DNA of 64,000 nucleotides from Alitta virens (taxonomy: Eukaryota > Annelida > Polychaeta > Phyllodocida > Nereididae), in assembly GCA_932294295.1 (NCBI GenBank), contig OW028574.1:29768145-29832144 (forward strand), read 5' to 3'. Position 1 is the first letter of the stretch; the number at the start of each line of letters is the position of its first letter. Below, piece by piece: positions 9,689 to 20,330 of the stretch. Position numbers and translations under genes: made by a program. The notes beneath the pieces were generated by a model. That model saw only the letters and a program-made list of their open reading frames with translations. It made no database searches and was not told the DNA's origin.

Positions 9689-12420
9689 TTCAGTAGGCCC
9701 TTTTAAACTATGCCTAACTATCCTTCACTGAAGCGTGCGTTCTGCTTAGAACCCCGCTACCGGCTAGCTAGTTGCCTCGTTCGGGTGCGCGTGACCAACT
9801 GCAGTCGGCCTCCGTTGCTGTGAACACTCCAGAAATGATCTTTAATTTAACTTATAGCTATTAAGCGATTAAATGCCCCGGTTCTCCACCATATTACATA
9901 TGCCGGGTATCCGGAGTGTCAACTCAGCTAAATCTGGGGGATCTAGCAAACTAACCCGCGCTGTGAGAATATTTAATAAAGCTTAATAAAAATATGAAAA
10001 ATATTCCCAATATTTTTCTCAGCACGGCCTTCGGCTTGGTATCATATATTAAATGATTGACCACTGTAACTAGCTCAAATACCGCTAGGTTATTGATATA
10101 CTAAATGCCAACCTAGCAGCTTAATTGCTATGCAACATTAACTGTCAAACTCAAACTCTCATTTATTTCCTCTGACCAAAATTAGGGGAACCAATTCTAC
10201 TGTTCCTCCTCTTATTATTTCAATATACTCTCATGAAGGATGTACTTCCCTCTAATATTCACCAGCTTACTGATTGTACACTCAGTAGCTATTCAGTACT
10301 TCACAATACTGACCAAGAATGGAATTATTTTTACTATTCCACTTTTTGGCTTTTCTGAATATTGCAGAGGGATGTACTTCCCAATCTTATCGTCTGGCCA
10401 ACTGGTCAATGCTTAGTGGCCTTTCAGTATATTGCAATGTAAGGATAACGAAGAATTAGTGTAAGATTTTGGAAATATATTCTGAGAGAATTTACAACGA
10501 ATAATAATATTGAGTGCTTAATTTGCACCCAACTCACATTAAATCACACAATGTTTCAGGACTCAATGAACTCCTTTATACTTTCTAAATAATGGCTAAT
10601 TAACCATCCTACTTCTGAAAGCACACAGGCTGACTGTTATTTACTCAGTGCTCTCTCAGCCTATCTCAGTAATTGTTCCTGAATTAACTATACCTTACTT
10701 CTACTTCTGTTGAATACACAAAGACATAAGTATTTATATGCCAAGGGAATATACTTTTCCCACACAAATATTACTGCATCTATCTAGGACTTGATCTATA
10801 ATTGCTGCTCTCAGATCAAGCCAAATTATACCTTTTAGTCTTCACTAAGTTCCACTATTGCTAAATGACACACACACTTATCAATATTATAATTAGCTCG
10901 TCAATTACTGATACTTCGTTAGTCCGACTGATCAGGTCACTATTCTCAGTATACTCAACTTAACTGCTAATCACATACATATCATCGATAACACTCAAAT
11001 ATTGCAATAAAACAAGGACATACCAGTCCTGAACTCACATACAATTCAAACACATAAACACAATGCAATGGCGCCAACAATCAATCAATCATACAATCCC
11101 CTCCCAATAAATCACTCATTAGTCACATGTAGCTACACTCAATCTGTCCACTTGTTTTGTCTGACTGGGTTTAAACTTAAACCAACCTACTACTACTTCT
11201 CCTGCTTCTGCAATTCTTATCAATTCGAGTTCAACTTATCTGCTTCTACTTCTCCTGCTCTTGCAATTCTTGTCAATTCGAGTTCAACTTATGCTCAATA
11301 TGGTTTAATCATTTAACCACTCTACTGCTACTGCTCCTTCTTCTACTATTGTATAGTCTTTGGGTTTAGTACTTTCACACCCACTTCTTTCTACTTCTTC
11401 TACTACTTCGATTGTACAATATATCTTAACTCCACTTACTGTCTTAATTCCTGACAAATGCACACTTCAGTCACCACTGAGTTGCCTACTTCTGCTCCTG
11501 ACTTGCTCACAACCTGACCGATAGACGGTAGCTAAGTCAACTGATTACTTTCTGAAAACCGCTCGAACTCCCCAATTTCGGCCCTGCTGGCCATTATAAA
11601 TGAACCCTTATACATGCATCCTATGGGGTGCTGGATAGAGCCAATCATGGGCAGTTGCCTGGCCGGCCAAAACCTCCCTCAGACCGGCCACCTGTCCCTG
11701 GGCCAATGACCCAAGGCCAGGGTATGTTCCTTGCACAAAGTGAGGGGCTGCCAAATTGATTGGCAGGGCTGACTTGCCATATATGGTACGCTTGGGTTGC
11801 CTGATCTACATATCGATTCGGAACCCTTATCCATCCACGTGACTTGGTGCCTGGTTACTTTATGATCCCTGTAATTGATCAATCTCAGTGCATATGAGTC
11901 ACCATGGCTTGTACTTGCGTGATCTCATCAGCCAGCTCCATTACCCAACTTGGATTCCCATAGTTTGCAATAAAGTTTCAATCTCGTGCCATAACGCACC
12001 AATTTTTATGGTGCCCTTCCTTTATTCTGCTGCCCATTTTCCTGTAATTTTATAGCAGGGTACCCGGGTGCTTTGTCCGACTTCATTAGCAAATGGACTT
12101 TTTATGGCCTTTGTTTGCTGTGAGATATGCTCATTAGTTTCCATGCAATAATCTGGTATCTCATTTCATACATCTAATGCTTATTTTTATACTTACTAAT
12201 TCTCCCTTTTCAATCCCAATTATCTTACTCTGTTGACTTTATCTACCTGTGTGAGCCTACCTGTCATGTTGACTTACAATCTTGTTCATTACCTGTCAAT
12301 TTTAGTCCAATCAAGCTTGCTTACATAATCATACATGCTTAGTCATGATACTATTATTCACTGTATCTGAGTAACCTTTGTTTGAGTATTGCAGTCTCTT
12401 GTCATCATATTCAGCCAGTA
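9689..12420. other. No gene recognised; possible element leader or LTR
   Basis: No ORF here is longer than about 80 codons, and none shows a recognisable motif. The DNA is moderately AT-rich, with scattered TATA- and AATAAA-like strings. If the Gypsy-type element has a 5' LTR, it should lie in or just beyond this stretch, but I could not match it to the first 280 bases of the window. Two weak primer-binding-site look-alikes were considered and set aside. Confidence 0.4.
11194..11299. repeat. 53-bp tandem duplication, two copies
   Basis: A segment beginning TACTTCTCCTGC and running through CAATTCGAGTTCAACTTA occurs twice, starting at 11194 and 11247, with a few substitutions between copies. 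It is pyrimidine-rich on the plus strand. No coding role is apparent. Confidence 0.75.
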
Positions 12421-12470
12421 TTCTTTTGTTGTTGATGACAGGTGGGGGTCAGCTTAGCTTGGTTCTATGT

Positions 12471-12640
12471 AGGTCAGGTTGGGGTCATGTTGATGTACTT
12501 TCTGCTTTTCTCACCAGGTGGTGCTGTATGTAGGTCATGTTGGGGTCATGTTGAAATATGTCAAGTTGAGGTCATGTTGATATCTTTCCCTTGTATATGG
12601 GTCAATTGAGGTCAGCCTTAAGTAGGTCAAGTTGAGGTCA
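12471..12640 (+). promoter_or_regulatory. Cluster of AGGTCA-type direct repeats (mostly DR5)
   Basis: Five pairs of RGGTCA-like half-sites lie within 170 bp: 12471/12482, 12532/12543, 12558/12569, 12599/12609 and 12624/12635. Spacers are 5, 5, 5, 4 and 5 bases. The last is a perfect AGGTCA-AGTTG-AGGTCA. In animals, DR5 and DR4 arrangements are classic binding sites for RAR/RXR-type and TR/LXR-type nuclear receptors. The spacers share GTTG, so the cluster is also simply a degenerate tandem repeat. It may be an enhancer inside an LTR, but function is inferred from motif only. Confidence 0.4.
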
Positions 12641-13158
12641 TGTTGAAGACAGCTTCATTACTTTCCACTAGGTGGTGCTGATGTTATTGTCCCTCAAAGG
12701 TTGGCTGCTGCAGTTCCCTGGCATGTCCATCATTGATTTCTTCATGTTCCTGGCCATTATCTCTTTCTCTCTCTCCCCTGGTGGCTAGGGTACCAGCTGT
12801 TGCTGCCCTCTGTAGCTGTCCACTGCAGTTGTCCTCTTCCAATACTCAAGTTTACTCAATTGATTACTCAGTGTTACCTTTAATTGCTTCATACTAAACC
12901 TTGACTTTGGACTCGGGTTAATTGGTCTTTTCATTCATCCCTATACCTGGTATAGTCCCTTTTATTGCAGTCTGCAATCCTCATGACACTAGTGGCTCTT
13001 CCTAGCGGGATGTGCAAGTGTAGTACTGAAGAAGTAGGCAAAAAGATCATAGACATATGGATATCATTAGAAGCAGGCAAGTTTTCCAGTCAAGTGTGGA
13101 ATTTTCATGGCACTCAAAGTAGCGGTAGTAGGTTGTAGTACATGAAATAACAATTGAA

Positions 13159-13278
13159 GCGCTGCTTGGTAACTGAAGCGAAGGTTCATTAGTATCCCTG
13201 TCAATAAATCCGTATCCATTGATGAACTCTTCATTGTACAATGGCTAAATTTATACCAACAATGTCTCAATAATTCCT
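13159..13278 (-). pseudogene. Relic first exon of a beta-lactamase-like paralogue
   Basis: This 120-bp stretch matches part of exon 1 of the intact gene at 27.5-30.7 kb. Shared features on the minus strand are the LAIV-like sequence over a common GCCATTGTACAA string, an NGYG motif, and the active-site S-V-T-K codons at 13165-13179. The stretch before S-V-T-K is shorter than in the intact gene, and the frame is broken. No later exons were found nearby. It lies on the same strand and 'downstream' of the intact gene, so it looks like the remnant of a local tandem duplicate. Confidence 0.75.
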
Positions 13279-13739
13279 AATTCAAGTATTTGCCTCCATG
13301 TACCAAACCATATCCATTATTTCACTAATTTTATGTACCAAAGACACTCTGAAATTCATCAATATGATACTGAAATGCTAATAATTTGGTCACCCCACTG
13401 AGTAAGCATTATTTCACAAACAAAAGTATGAGATTTTGTTTGCCTAATATATATATATATACTAATTGTCCAGCTAATATAATGATTAAAATTACTTTGC
13501 ATAGTTTGTAAATTAAATGAAAAATTCAATTAATAAGTATGTATCAAACAATTTGCTCTGTAAGAAATTGTTATATATGCCAGTCCTCTTGATCAATTCC
13601 ACATTTATATAATCTTGAGTGTAATCATCTAAGTGGCGTCTCATTGTTATATAGTGTCTTTCATTGCCCACTCCAAATTAAAAAGTTCAATTTAAAATGC
13701 TGAAGTCTTGTTTGGTAGGGTCTGCAGGGATCTGGATGA

Positions 13740-14477
13740 AAAAATATTTTTGGTGGCACCCCAGTAGCGAAAGCAAACTATCTTAGGGGTGTCTCCACCA
13801 ATATATCTTACGTTTCACTATCTACTTGTCAAGTTATTAGTGACTGGAAATTGTCTAGAATCACACCTGTTTATAAAGGTAAAGGTTGTAAAAATGATGC
13901 TGGCAATTCTAGACCTATCAGTATCATTGGTCATATACCTAAGATTATTGAAAAAGAGGTTCACACTCAGATTATTAGTTACCTAGATGAGCATGAATTC
14001 ATATATCCAGACCAGTCTGCTTATATTAAGAAGCATAACACTCAAACTTCTTTACACAAGAGTTCTTAATGACTGGCTTACAGGTATTGATGATGGTCTT
14101 CTTATTGGCACATGTGCCCTTGATATCAAGTGGTTTGAATCTTACTTATTTAATAGAGGTCATAGGGTTTACTGTAACAACAATCTCTCTGATGTCAAAC
14201 ATGTTAATATCGGGGTCCCTCAAGGGTATATTTTGGGCCCTATCCTATTTCTTTTATTAATAAATGATATTAATGATCATGTTAAGCAAGGTTGTTGCAG
14301 ACTATACGCAGATGATATTTTAATTTACTGTACTGGTGAAAATGTTACTGACCTCAAGAATAATTTGCAGTCTTCACTAAATGGTGTCAAAGAATGGTAT
14401 GACAACAACCGACTCGTTGTCAATGCTTCTCAGTCTAATTCCATGCTTGTATGTACCAGACAAAAACGTAACCGTTT
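13740..14477 (+). pseudogene. CR1/L2-like LINE reverse transcriptase, 5' part
   Basis: The plus strand encodes LINE RT motifs across several frames: an S-R-I-T-P-V-Y-K-G-K-G finger stretch, a DAGNSRPISI motif, a GVPQGYILGPILF motif B, and a LYADDILIY motif C. About 60-70 residues around motif A are missing where LDIKWFESYL is joined directly, so the copy was already defective. Style and lack of a nearby RNase H suggest the CR1/L2 group. The ORF stops where an 11.7-kb block of other LINE copies is inserted; it resumes at 26196. The 5' end near 13740 is approximate. Confidence 0.8.
14466..14477. repeat. Target-site duplication, left copy
   Basis: ACGTAACCGTTT here is repeated exactly at 26196-26207. 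The two copies flank the LINE block and lie inside one interrupted CR1/L2-like element. Confidence 0.9.
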
Positions 14478-14572
14478 AGTGTGTGTGTGTGTGAGTTATT
14501 GTTTAACACCTCATCAGCACCTGAGTGGGCTATGTAGAGGCTCTCTAGGTTAAGATTGATTATCCATATTTG

Positions 14573-16601
14573 GTGTGTGTGTGTGTGAGTTATTGTTTAA
14601 CGCCTCATCAGCACCTGAGTGGGCTATGTAGAGGCTCTCTAGGTTAAGATTGATTAACTATATTTGGTAGTAGAAACTAGAAGCATATAAAAAATCAATA
14701 ATTGCCTGGGTTGGATATCTGATAAAGAGATGTTGTAAGGTATTAGCTTGAAACAAAGGTCTTCTAAAGCGTTGTAAGTGGCTGCAATCTAATAAAATAT
14801 GTTTGATTGTTAGGGGGCACCGACAACTCTGGCATACCGGTGCCGGTTCATTGACTAAAAGGTGTAAATGTGTAAGTCTTGAATGTCCTATGAGGCATCT
14901 GTGATATATTCCTTGATCTTTGCGAGCATTGAACCTACTAGGTATTTTATTTTGAATGCAAGGTAAGATTGAATGCAACTTGTTGTTATTACATTCATTC
15001 CATTGTCTTTGCCAGCAAGACATGATAAAAGATTTTATAGTCATTTTAAAATCAGTGTATGGAATGGTAATGTAGCAGAGCTATTCAGTGCTATTCATTT
15101 ATAATACCACCAGAGGTCAGCACCTCAAAGCTGACCAGAGTAATTCATTTAGCCACCAGAGGGCTTAATCCCTCCATTCAAGTTGAATTAGCTGGAGAGC
15201 AATTTCATACACTCCACAGTTGCACTTCAAAGCAACTACTTGGAATGCAGACAGAATTGACCACTTCGGTATTTAGGTATGTACTCAGTTTGTTAGTTTG
15301 CTTTAGCAATTGAGTTAGTATTGTGTTATTTGCCTTATATGTTAAATTGCATTTTGGTTTAATTAACTATTAGTTGGTATAATGTATATCACTAAAAGGA
15401 AATTGTTTCTGTTGTTAGGCTTGTTTGCCTGTTGAAGTTTGGTTGGTCACCCTAGCTATTTGGTTACCACATTGGTTAATTTATATAAAAGCCCCTTCAA
15501 AGGGTAAGTAATTATCATGTGACTATTATTAATATATATTTATATATGTGTTCAAAGGTGTAGGCTTTATGGAGGTTTCATGCTATTCACAGAAGGCCTA
15601 TTATCATTTCAATGTAGTCACAATCAATTCGCACACTTATCCAATGCAGTAATGATTATGTTGTATTTTGTAATGTATAAATGAATTAGTCATGTTATAT
15701 CATTTGAACATTGTATTGTGAATTCCACAAGCACAGACTTAATGATGTTCATATTTGCAGGGTTTTTATCGACAATAAAATTGGCCAACACAATTGGTGT
15801 TCATGCACCATATTTTCCCTGAACAGTAAAATCAGTTATCTCTTTTGTAAGAGCCCTTTTTGCTGCCAGGTCTGCTTTTTCATTCACTTCAATGCCAGCG
15901 TGTCCAGGAATCCAGCAGAATACTATGTCTTTGTATTTGTGAAGATAGAAATACTTAATAAGAACATCTAAGATCCCAGGGTTATCAAGTTGTTTATTTT
16001 GGATTGCTTGAAGAGCAGATTTGGAATCAGAACAGATAACATAACGATCTGATTCTGAGTCCTCGATGTTCTTTAAGGCAAGGTAAATAGCTGTTAATTC
16101 TGCAGTGTATATTGAGCAGTGGTCTGGAAGACGACATTCAGCTATAACAGTTTTATAAGAAGTGACTGCACAGCCTACTCGTCTTTCCATTTTTGAGCCA
16201 TCTGTGTATAGAAATTTGTACGAATCATATTAAAACCTTATACTATAAAATAGGTTTTGATAGTCTACCGGATTGGTTTCGCTTTTCTTAAGCTCTGCCA
16301 AATCTAGTATAACTTTCGGGACTGGGAGAATCCATGGCGGAATGGGTGGTGCTTCCGTCTCGGCAATGATTGTAGTATCAATTTTTGCAGCCTCAAGATA
16401 GAATTTCATGCGTAATTCCAGTGGTCGAATGGCGTTTGAACGAGATTCATAATGATGCATGTCCTTTGGATGAAATATTACATCATATGTTGGATTTGTT
16501 GGAGTTGAAGCTACTTTTAGTATGTATTGCATGGATAACTTGATACGACGAAGGGAAAGTGGAGGTTCCCCTGCCAGTACATATAAGCTCTCTACAGGAG
16601 A
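14573..16601 (-). pseudogene. 5'-truncated family A copy split by a solo LTR
   Basis: The copy carries the C-terminal half of ORF2: part of the region between RT and RNase H, RNase H with its TDGSK, AELTAI and PGHAGIE motifs, and the terminal CCHC motif. It is truncated at about 16601, where the next copy's (GT)n tail begins. A 755-bp solo LTR sits in it at 15071-15825. One base is missing near 16230 relative to sister copies, shifting the frame. It is not functional. Confidence 0.85.
15071..15825 (+). mobile_element. Solo LTR with 4-bp target duplication
   Basis: The insert starts TGTAGCAGAG and ends CCCTGAACA, the TG..CA ends of LTRs, and is flanked by GTAA at 15067-15070 and 15826-15829. 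Sister LINE copies show the uninterrupted sequence, which fixes both boundaries. A TATA-like TATATAAAA at 15482-15490 and an AATAAA at 15774-15779 support plus-strand orientation. No internal coding region is present, so it is a solo LTR left after recombination. It does not visibly match the flanks of the Gypsy-type element at 0.3-9.7 kb. Confidence 0.85.
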
Positions 16602-19242
16602 TGTGTGTGTGTGTGTGTGAGTTATTGTTTAACGCCTCATCAGCACCTGAGTGGGCTATGTAGAGGCTCTCTAGGTTAAGATTGATTATCTATATTTGGT
16701 AGTAGAAACCAGAAGCATATAAAAAATCAATAATTGTCTGGGTTGGATATCTAGTAAAGAGATGTTGTAAGGTATTAGCTTGAAACAAAGGTCTTCTAAA
16801 GCGTTGTAAGTGGCTGCAATCTAATAAAATATGTTTGATTGTTAGGGGGCACCGACAACTCTGGCATACCGGTGCCGGTTCATTGACTAAAAGGTGTAAA
16901 TGTGTAAGTCTTGAATGTCCTATGAGGCATCTGTGATATATTCCTTGATCTTTGCGAGTATTGAACCTACTCGGTATTTTATTTTGAATGCAAGGTAAGA
17001 TTGAATGCAACTTGTTGTTATTACATTCATTCCATTGTCTTTGCCAGCAAGACATGATAAAAGATTTTATAGTCATTTTAAAATCAGTGTATGGAATGGT
17101 AAAATCAGTTATCTCTTTTGTAAGAGCCCTTTTTGCTGCCAGGTCTGCTTTTTCATTCCCTTCAATGCCAGCGTGTCCAGGAATCCAGCAGAATACTATG
17201 TCTTTGTATTCGTGAAGATAGAAATACTTAATCAGAACATCTAAGATCCCAGGGTTATCAAGTTGTTTATTTTGGATTGCTTGAAGAGCAGATTTGGAAT
17301 CAGAACAGATAACATAACGATCTGATTCTGAGTCCTCGATGTTCTTTAAGGCAAGGTAAATAGCTGTTAATTCTGCAGTGTATATTGAGCAGTGGTCTGG
17401 AAGACGACATTCAGCTATAACGGTTTTATAAGAAGTGACAGCACAGCCTACTCGTCTTTCCATTTTTGAGCCATCTGTGTATAGAAATTTGTACGATTCG
17501 TATTTAAACCTTATACTATAAAATAGGTTTTGATAGTCTACCGGATTGGTTTCGCTTTTCTTAAGCTCTGCCAAATCCAGTATAACTTTCGGGACTGGGA
17601 GAATCCATGGCGGAATGGGTGGTACTTCCGTCTCGGCAATGATTGTAGTATCAATTTTTGCAGCCTCAAGATAGAATTTCATGCGTAATCCCAGTGGTCG
17701 AATGGCGTTTGAACGAGATTCATAATGATGCATGTATTTTGGATGAAATATTACATCATATGTTGGATTTGTTGGAGTTGAAGCTACTTTTAGTATGTAT
17801 TGCATGGATAACTTGATACGACGAAGGGAAAGTGGAGGTTCCCCTGCCAGTACATATAAGCTCTCTACAGGAGATGTACGAAAAGCTCTTAAGCTTAGTC
17901 GCAACCCTTGATGATGTACAGAATTCAGGCATTTTAGATAAGATGGTCTGGCGGAGCCATATACCACAGAACCATAATCAAGTCGAGAACGAGTAATTGC
18001 TCGATAGAGACGAAGGAGGACCGTTGTGTCCCCACCCCAATTATATTTGCTCACTACTTTAAGGAGGTTCATTGATTTCAGGCACTTTGCTTTCAGTGCT
18101 TTGATATGCGGAATGAAAGACAATTTGGAGTCAAGGAGTACACCCAAAAATTTTGTTTCATTCACCACTTTTATTTGACAGTTGTCAATTATTAGTGATG
18201 GATCTGGATGGTTTGATCGTAAATAATAGAAAGGCATACAAACTGTCTTCTGTTTAGAGAACTTGAAGCCATTTTCAAGTGACCATTTGTGAATCCTATT
18301 CAAATTTAATTGCAGTTGTCGTTCTATGGTTGGCATATATCTGGAACGGTATGCAATGAGGAAATCGTCAACATATAGGGACGACATGAGATTTTCTGAG
18401 ATAGAATTTACTATACTGTTGATTTTGACGTTAAAGAGGGTAGGCGAGAGAATACTACCCTGAGGGACTCCATTCTCCTGAGAGTAAGGGCTTGACATCG
18501 TTGATCCCACTCGGACCTTAAAGAAGCGATCCTGTAGGAAGGATCCGATGAAAACTGGAAGGCGACCTCGAAGCCCTAAGTCGTGGAGATCTTTCATTAT
18601 TCCATATTTCCATGTAGTGTCATAAGCTTTTTCTAGGTCAAAGAATATGGCTACTACGTGTTCTCTGTTAATGAAAGCATCTCTAACATAAGTTTCCAGT
18701 CTGACTAAATGATCTAATGTGCTCCTGTGACGGCGAAGTCCAGATTGGAACTCTGTAATAAGCTGGTTCGACTCCAGGAACCAAACCAGTCTATCAGTAA
18801 CAATTCGTTCCATTGTCTTACATAGACAACTGGTTAAGGCTATTGGTCGATAATTCAGAGGATCAGTATGATCCTTCCCCGGCTTGGGAATTGGGATGAC
18901 CGTGGCTTGTTTCCAGAGGGATGGAAGACATCCCTTCTCCCAAATTTGATTAAAGATATACAGTAATGTTTTTAAAGAGGATTGAAGTAGGTGTTTTAAG
19001 ATTTGATAATGTATATTATCAGGACCTGTTGCAGAGTCAGTCGCTTTTAAGATGGCCTTCTGAAGTTCTTCTAAGGTGATGTAGGAGTTATAATCTTTGC
19101 TGTTATCAGACTGTATATTTAGGGTTAATCTCTCAGCTTGAGCCTTATAACATTGGAATTCTCTCGAATAGTACTCTGACGAGGAGTTGTACGCAAACTG
19201 TTCTCCTAACCTGTTGGATATTTGTCGCTGCCTCTTTTGGTG
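16602..19242 (-). pseudogene. Family A copy, ORF2 from RT to C-terminus
   Basis: A long frame (16690 to about 19226, with 707 codons from the ATG at 18813) covers RT motifs A (FFDLEKAYD), B (NGVPQGSILSP) and C (LYVDDFLIAY), RNase H and the CCHC end. The endonuclease and most of ORF1 are missing. At about 19228-19246 a 19-base piece matching the 3' end of ORF1 is joined directly to the next copy, which lacks its (GT)n tail. This marks a deletion or recombination joint. Here motif B reads PQG, whereas most array copies have PQS. Confidence 0.85.
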
Positions 19243-20330
19243 TTATATCTATATTTGGTAGTAGAAACCAGAAGCATATAAAAAATCAATAATTGTCTGG
19301 GTTGGATATCTAGTAAAGAGATGTTGTAAGGTAGTAGCTTGAAACAGAGGTCTTCTAATGCGTTGTAAGTGGGTGCAATCTAATAAAATATGTTTGATTG
19401 TTAGGGGGCACCGACAACTCTGGCATACCGGTGCCGGTTCATTGACTAAAAGGTGTAAATGTGTAAGTCTTGAATGTCCTATGAGGCATCTGTGATATAT
19501 TCCTTGATCTTTGCGAGTATTGAACCTACTAGGTATTTTATTTTGAATGCAAGGTAAGATTGAATGCAACTTGTTATTACATTCATTCCATTGTCTTTGC
19601 CAGCAAGACATGATAAAAGATTTTATAGTCATTTTAAAATCAGTGTATGGAATGGTAAAATCAGTTATCTCTTTTGTAAGAGCCCTTTTTGCTGCCAGGT
19701 CTGCTTTTTCATTCACTTCAATGCCAGCGTGTCCAGGAATCCAGCAGAATACTATGTCTTTGTATTCGTGAAGATAGAAATACTTAATAAGAACATCTAA
19801 GATCCCAGGGTTATCAAGTTGTTTATTTTGGATTGCTTGAAGAGCAGATTTGGAATCAGAACAGATAACATAACGATCTGATTCTGAGTCCTCGATGTTC
19901 TTTAAGGCAAGGTAAATAGCTGTTAATTCTGCAGTGTATATTGAGCAGTGGTCTGGAAGACGACATTCAGCAATAACAGTTTTATAAGAAGTGACAGCAC
20001 AGCCTACTCGTCTTTCCATTTTTGAGCCATCTGTGTATAGAAATTTGTACGAATCATATTTAGACCTTATACTATAAAATAGGTTTTGATAGTCTACCAG
20101 ATTGGTTTCGCTTTTCCTAAGCTCTGCCAAATCTAGTATAACTTTCGGGACTGGGAGAATCCATGGCGGAATGGGTGGTGCTTCCGTCTCGGCAATGATT
20201 GTAGTATCAATTTTTGCAGCCTCAAGATAGAATTTCATGCGTAATCCCAGTGGTCGAATGGCGTTTGAACGAGATTCATAATGATGCATGTACTTTGGAT
20301 GAAATATTACATCATATGTTGGATTTGTTG
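19243..20330 (-). pseudogene. 5'-truncated family A copy without its tail
   Basis: This copy retains ORF2 RNase H and the terminal CCHC domain (longest frame 19249-20289, 346 codons). It lacks the 3' (GT)n tail and the conserved tail sequence, because it is fused to the preceding ORF1 fragment. Its 5' truncation, at GGATTTGTTGG, is the same as in the next two copies, so all three derive from one event. Confidence 0.85.

Noticed and set aside
11050..11080. TTGGCGCC on the minus strand as a primer-binding site for the Gypsy-type element
   Set aside because: Only about seven bases fit a tRNA 3' end, no LTR end precedes it, and no matching LTR was seen at the left of the window.
11679..11882. 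67-aa minus-strand ORF as a gene
   Set aside because: Short, no recognisable motif, no start or splice context.
11980..12010. TTGGTGCGTTATGG on the minus strand as a primer-binding site
   Set aside because: The downstream bases do not keep the spacing of a tRNA T-arm, and no LTR pair supports it.
13047..13270. Two overlapping 64-67 aa ORFs as small genes
   Set aside because: They are different frames across the relic beta-lactamase-like exon.
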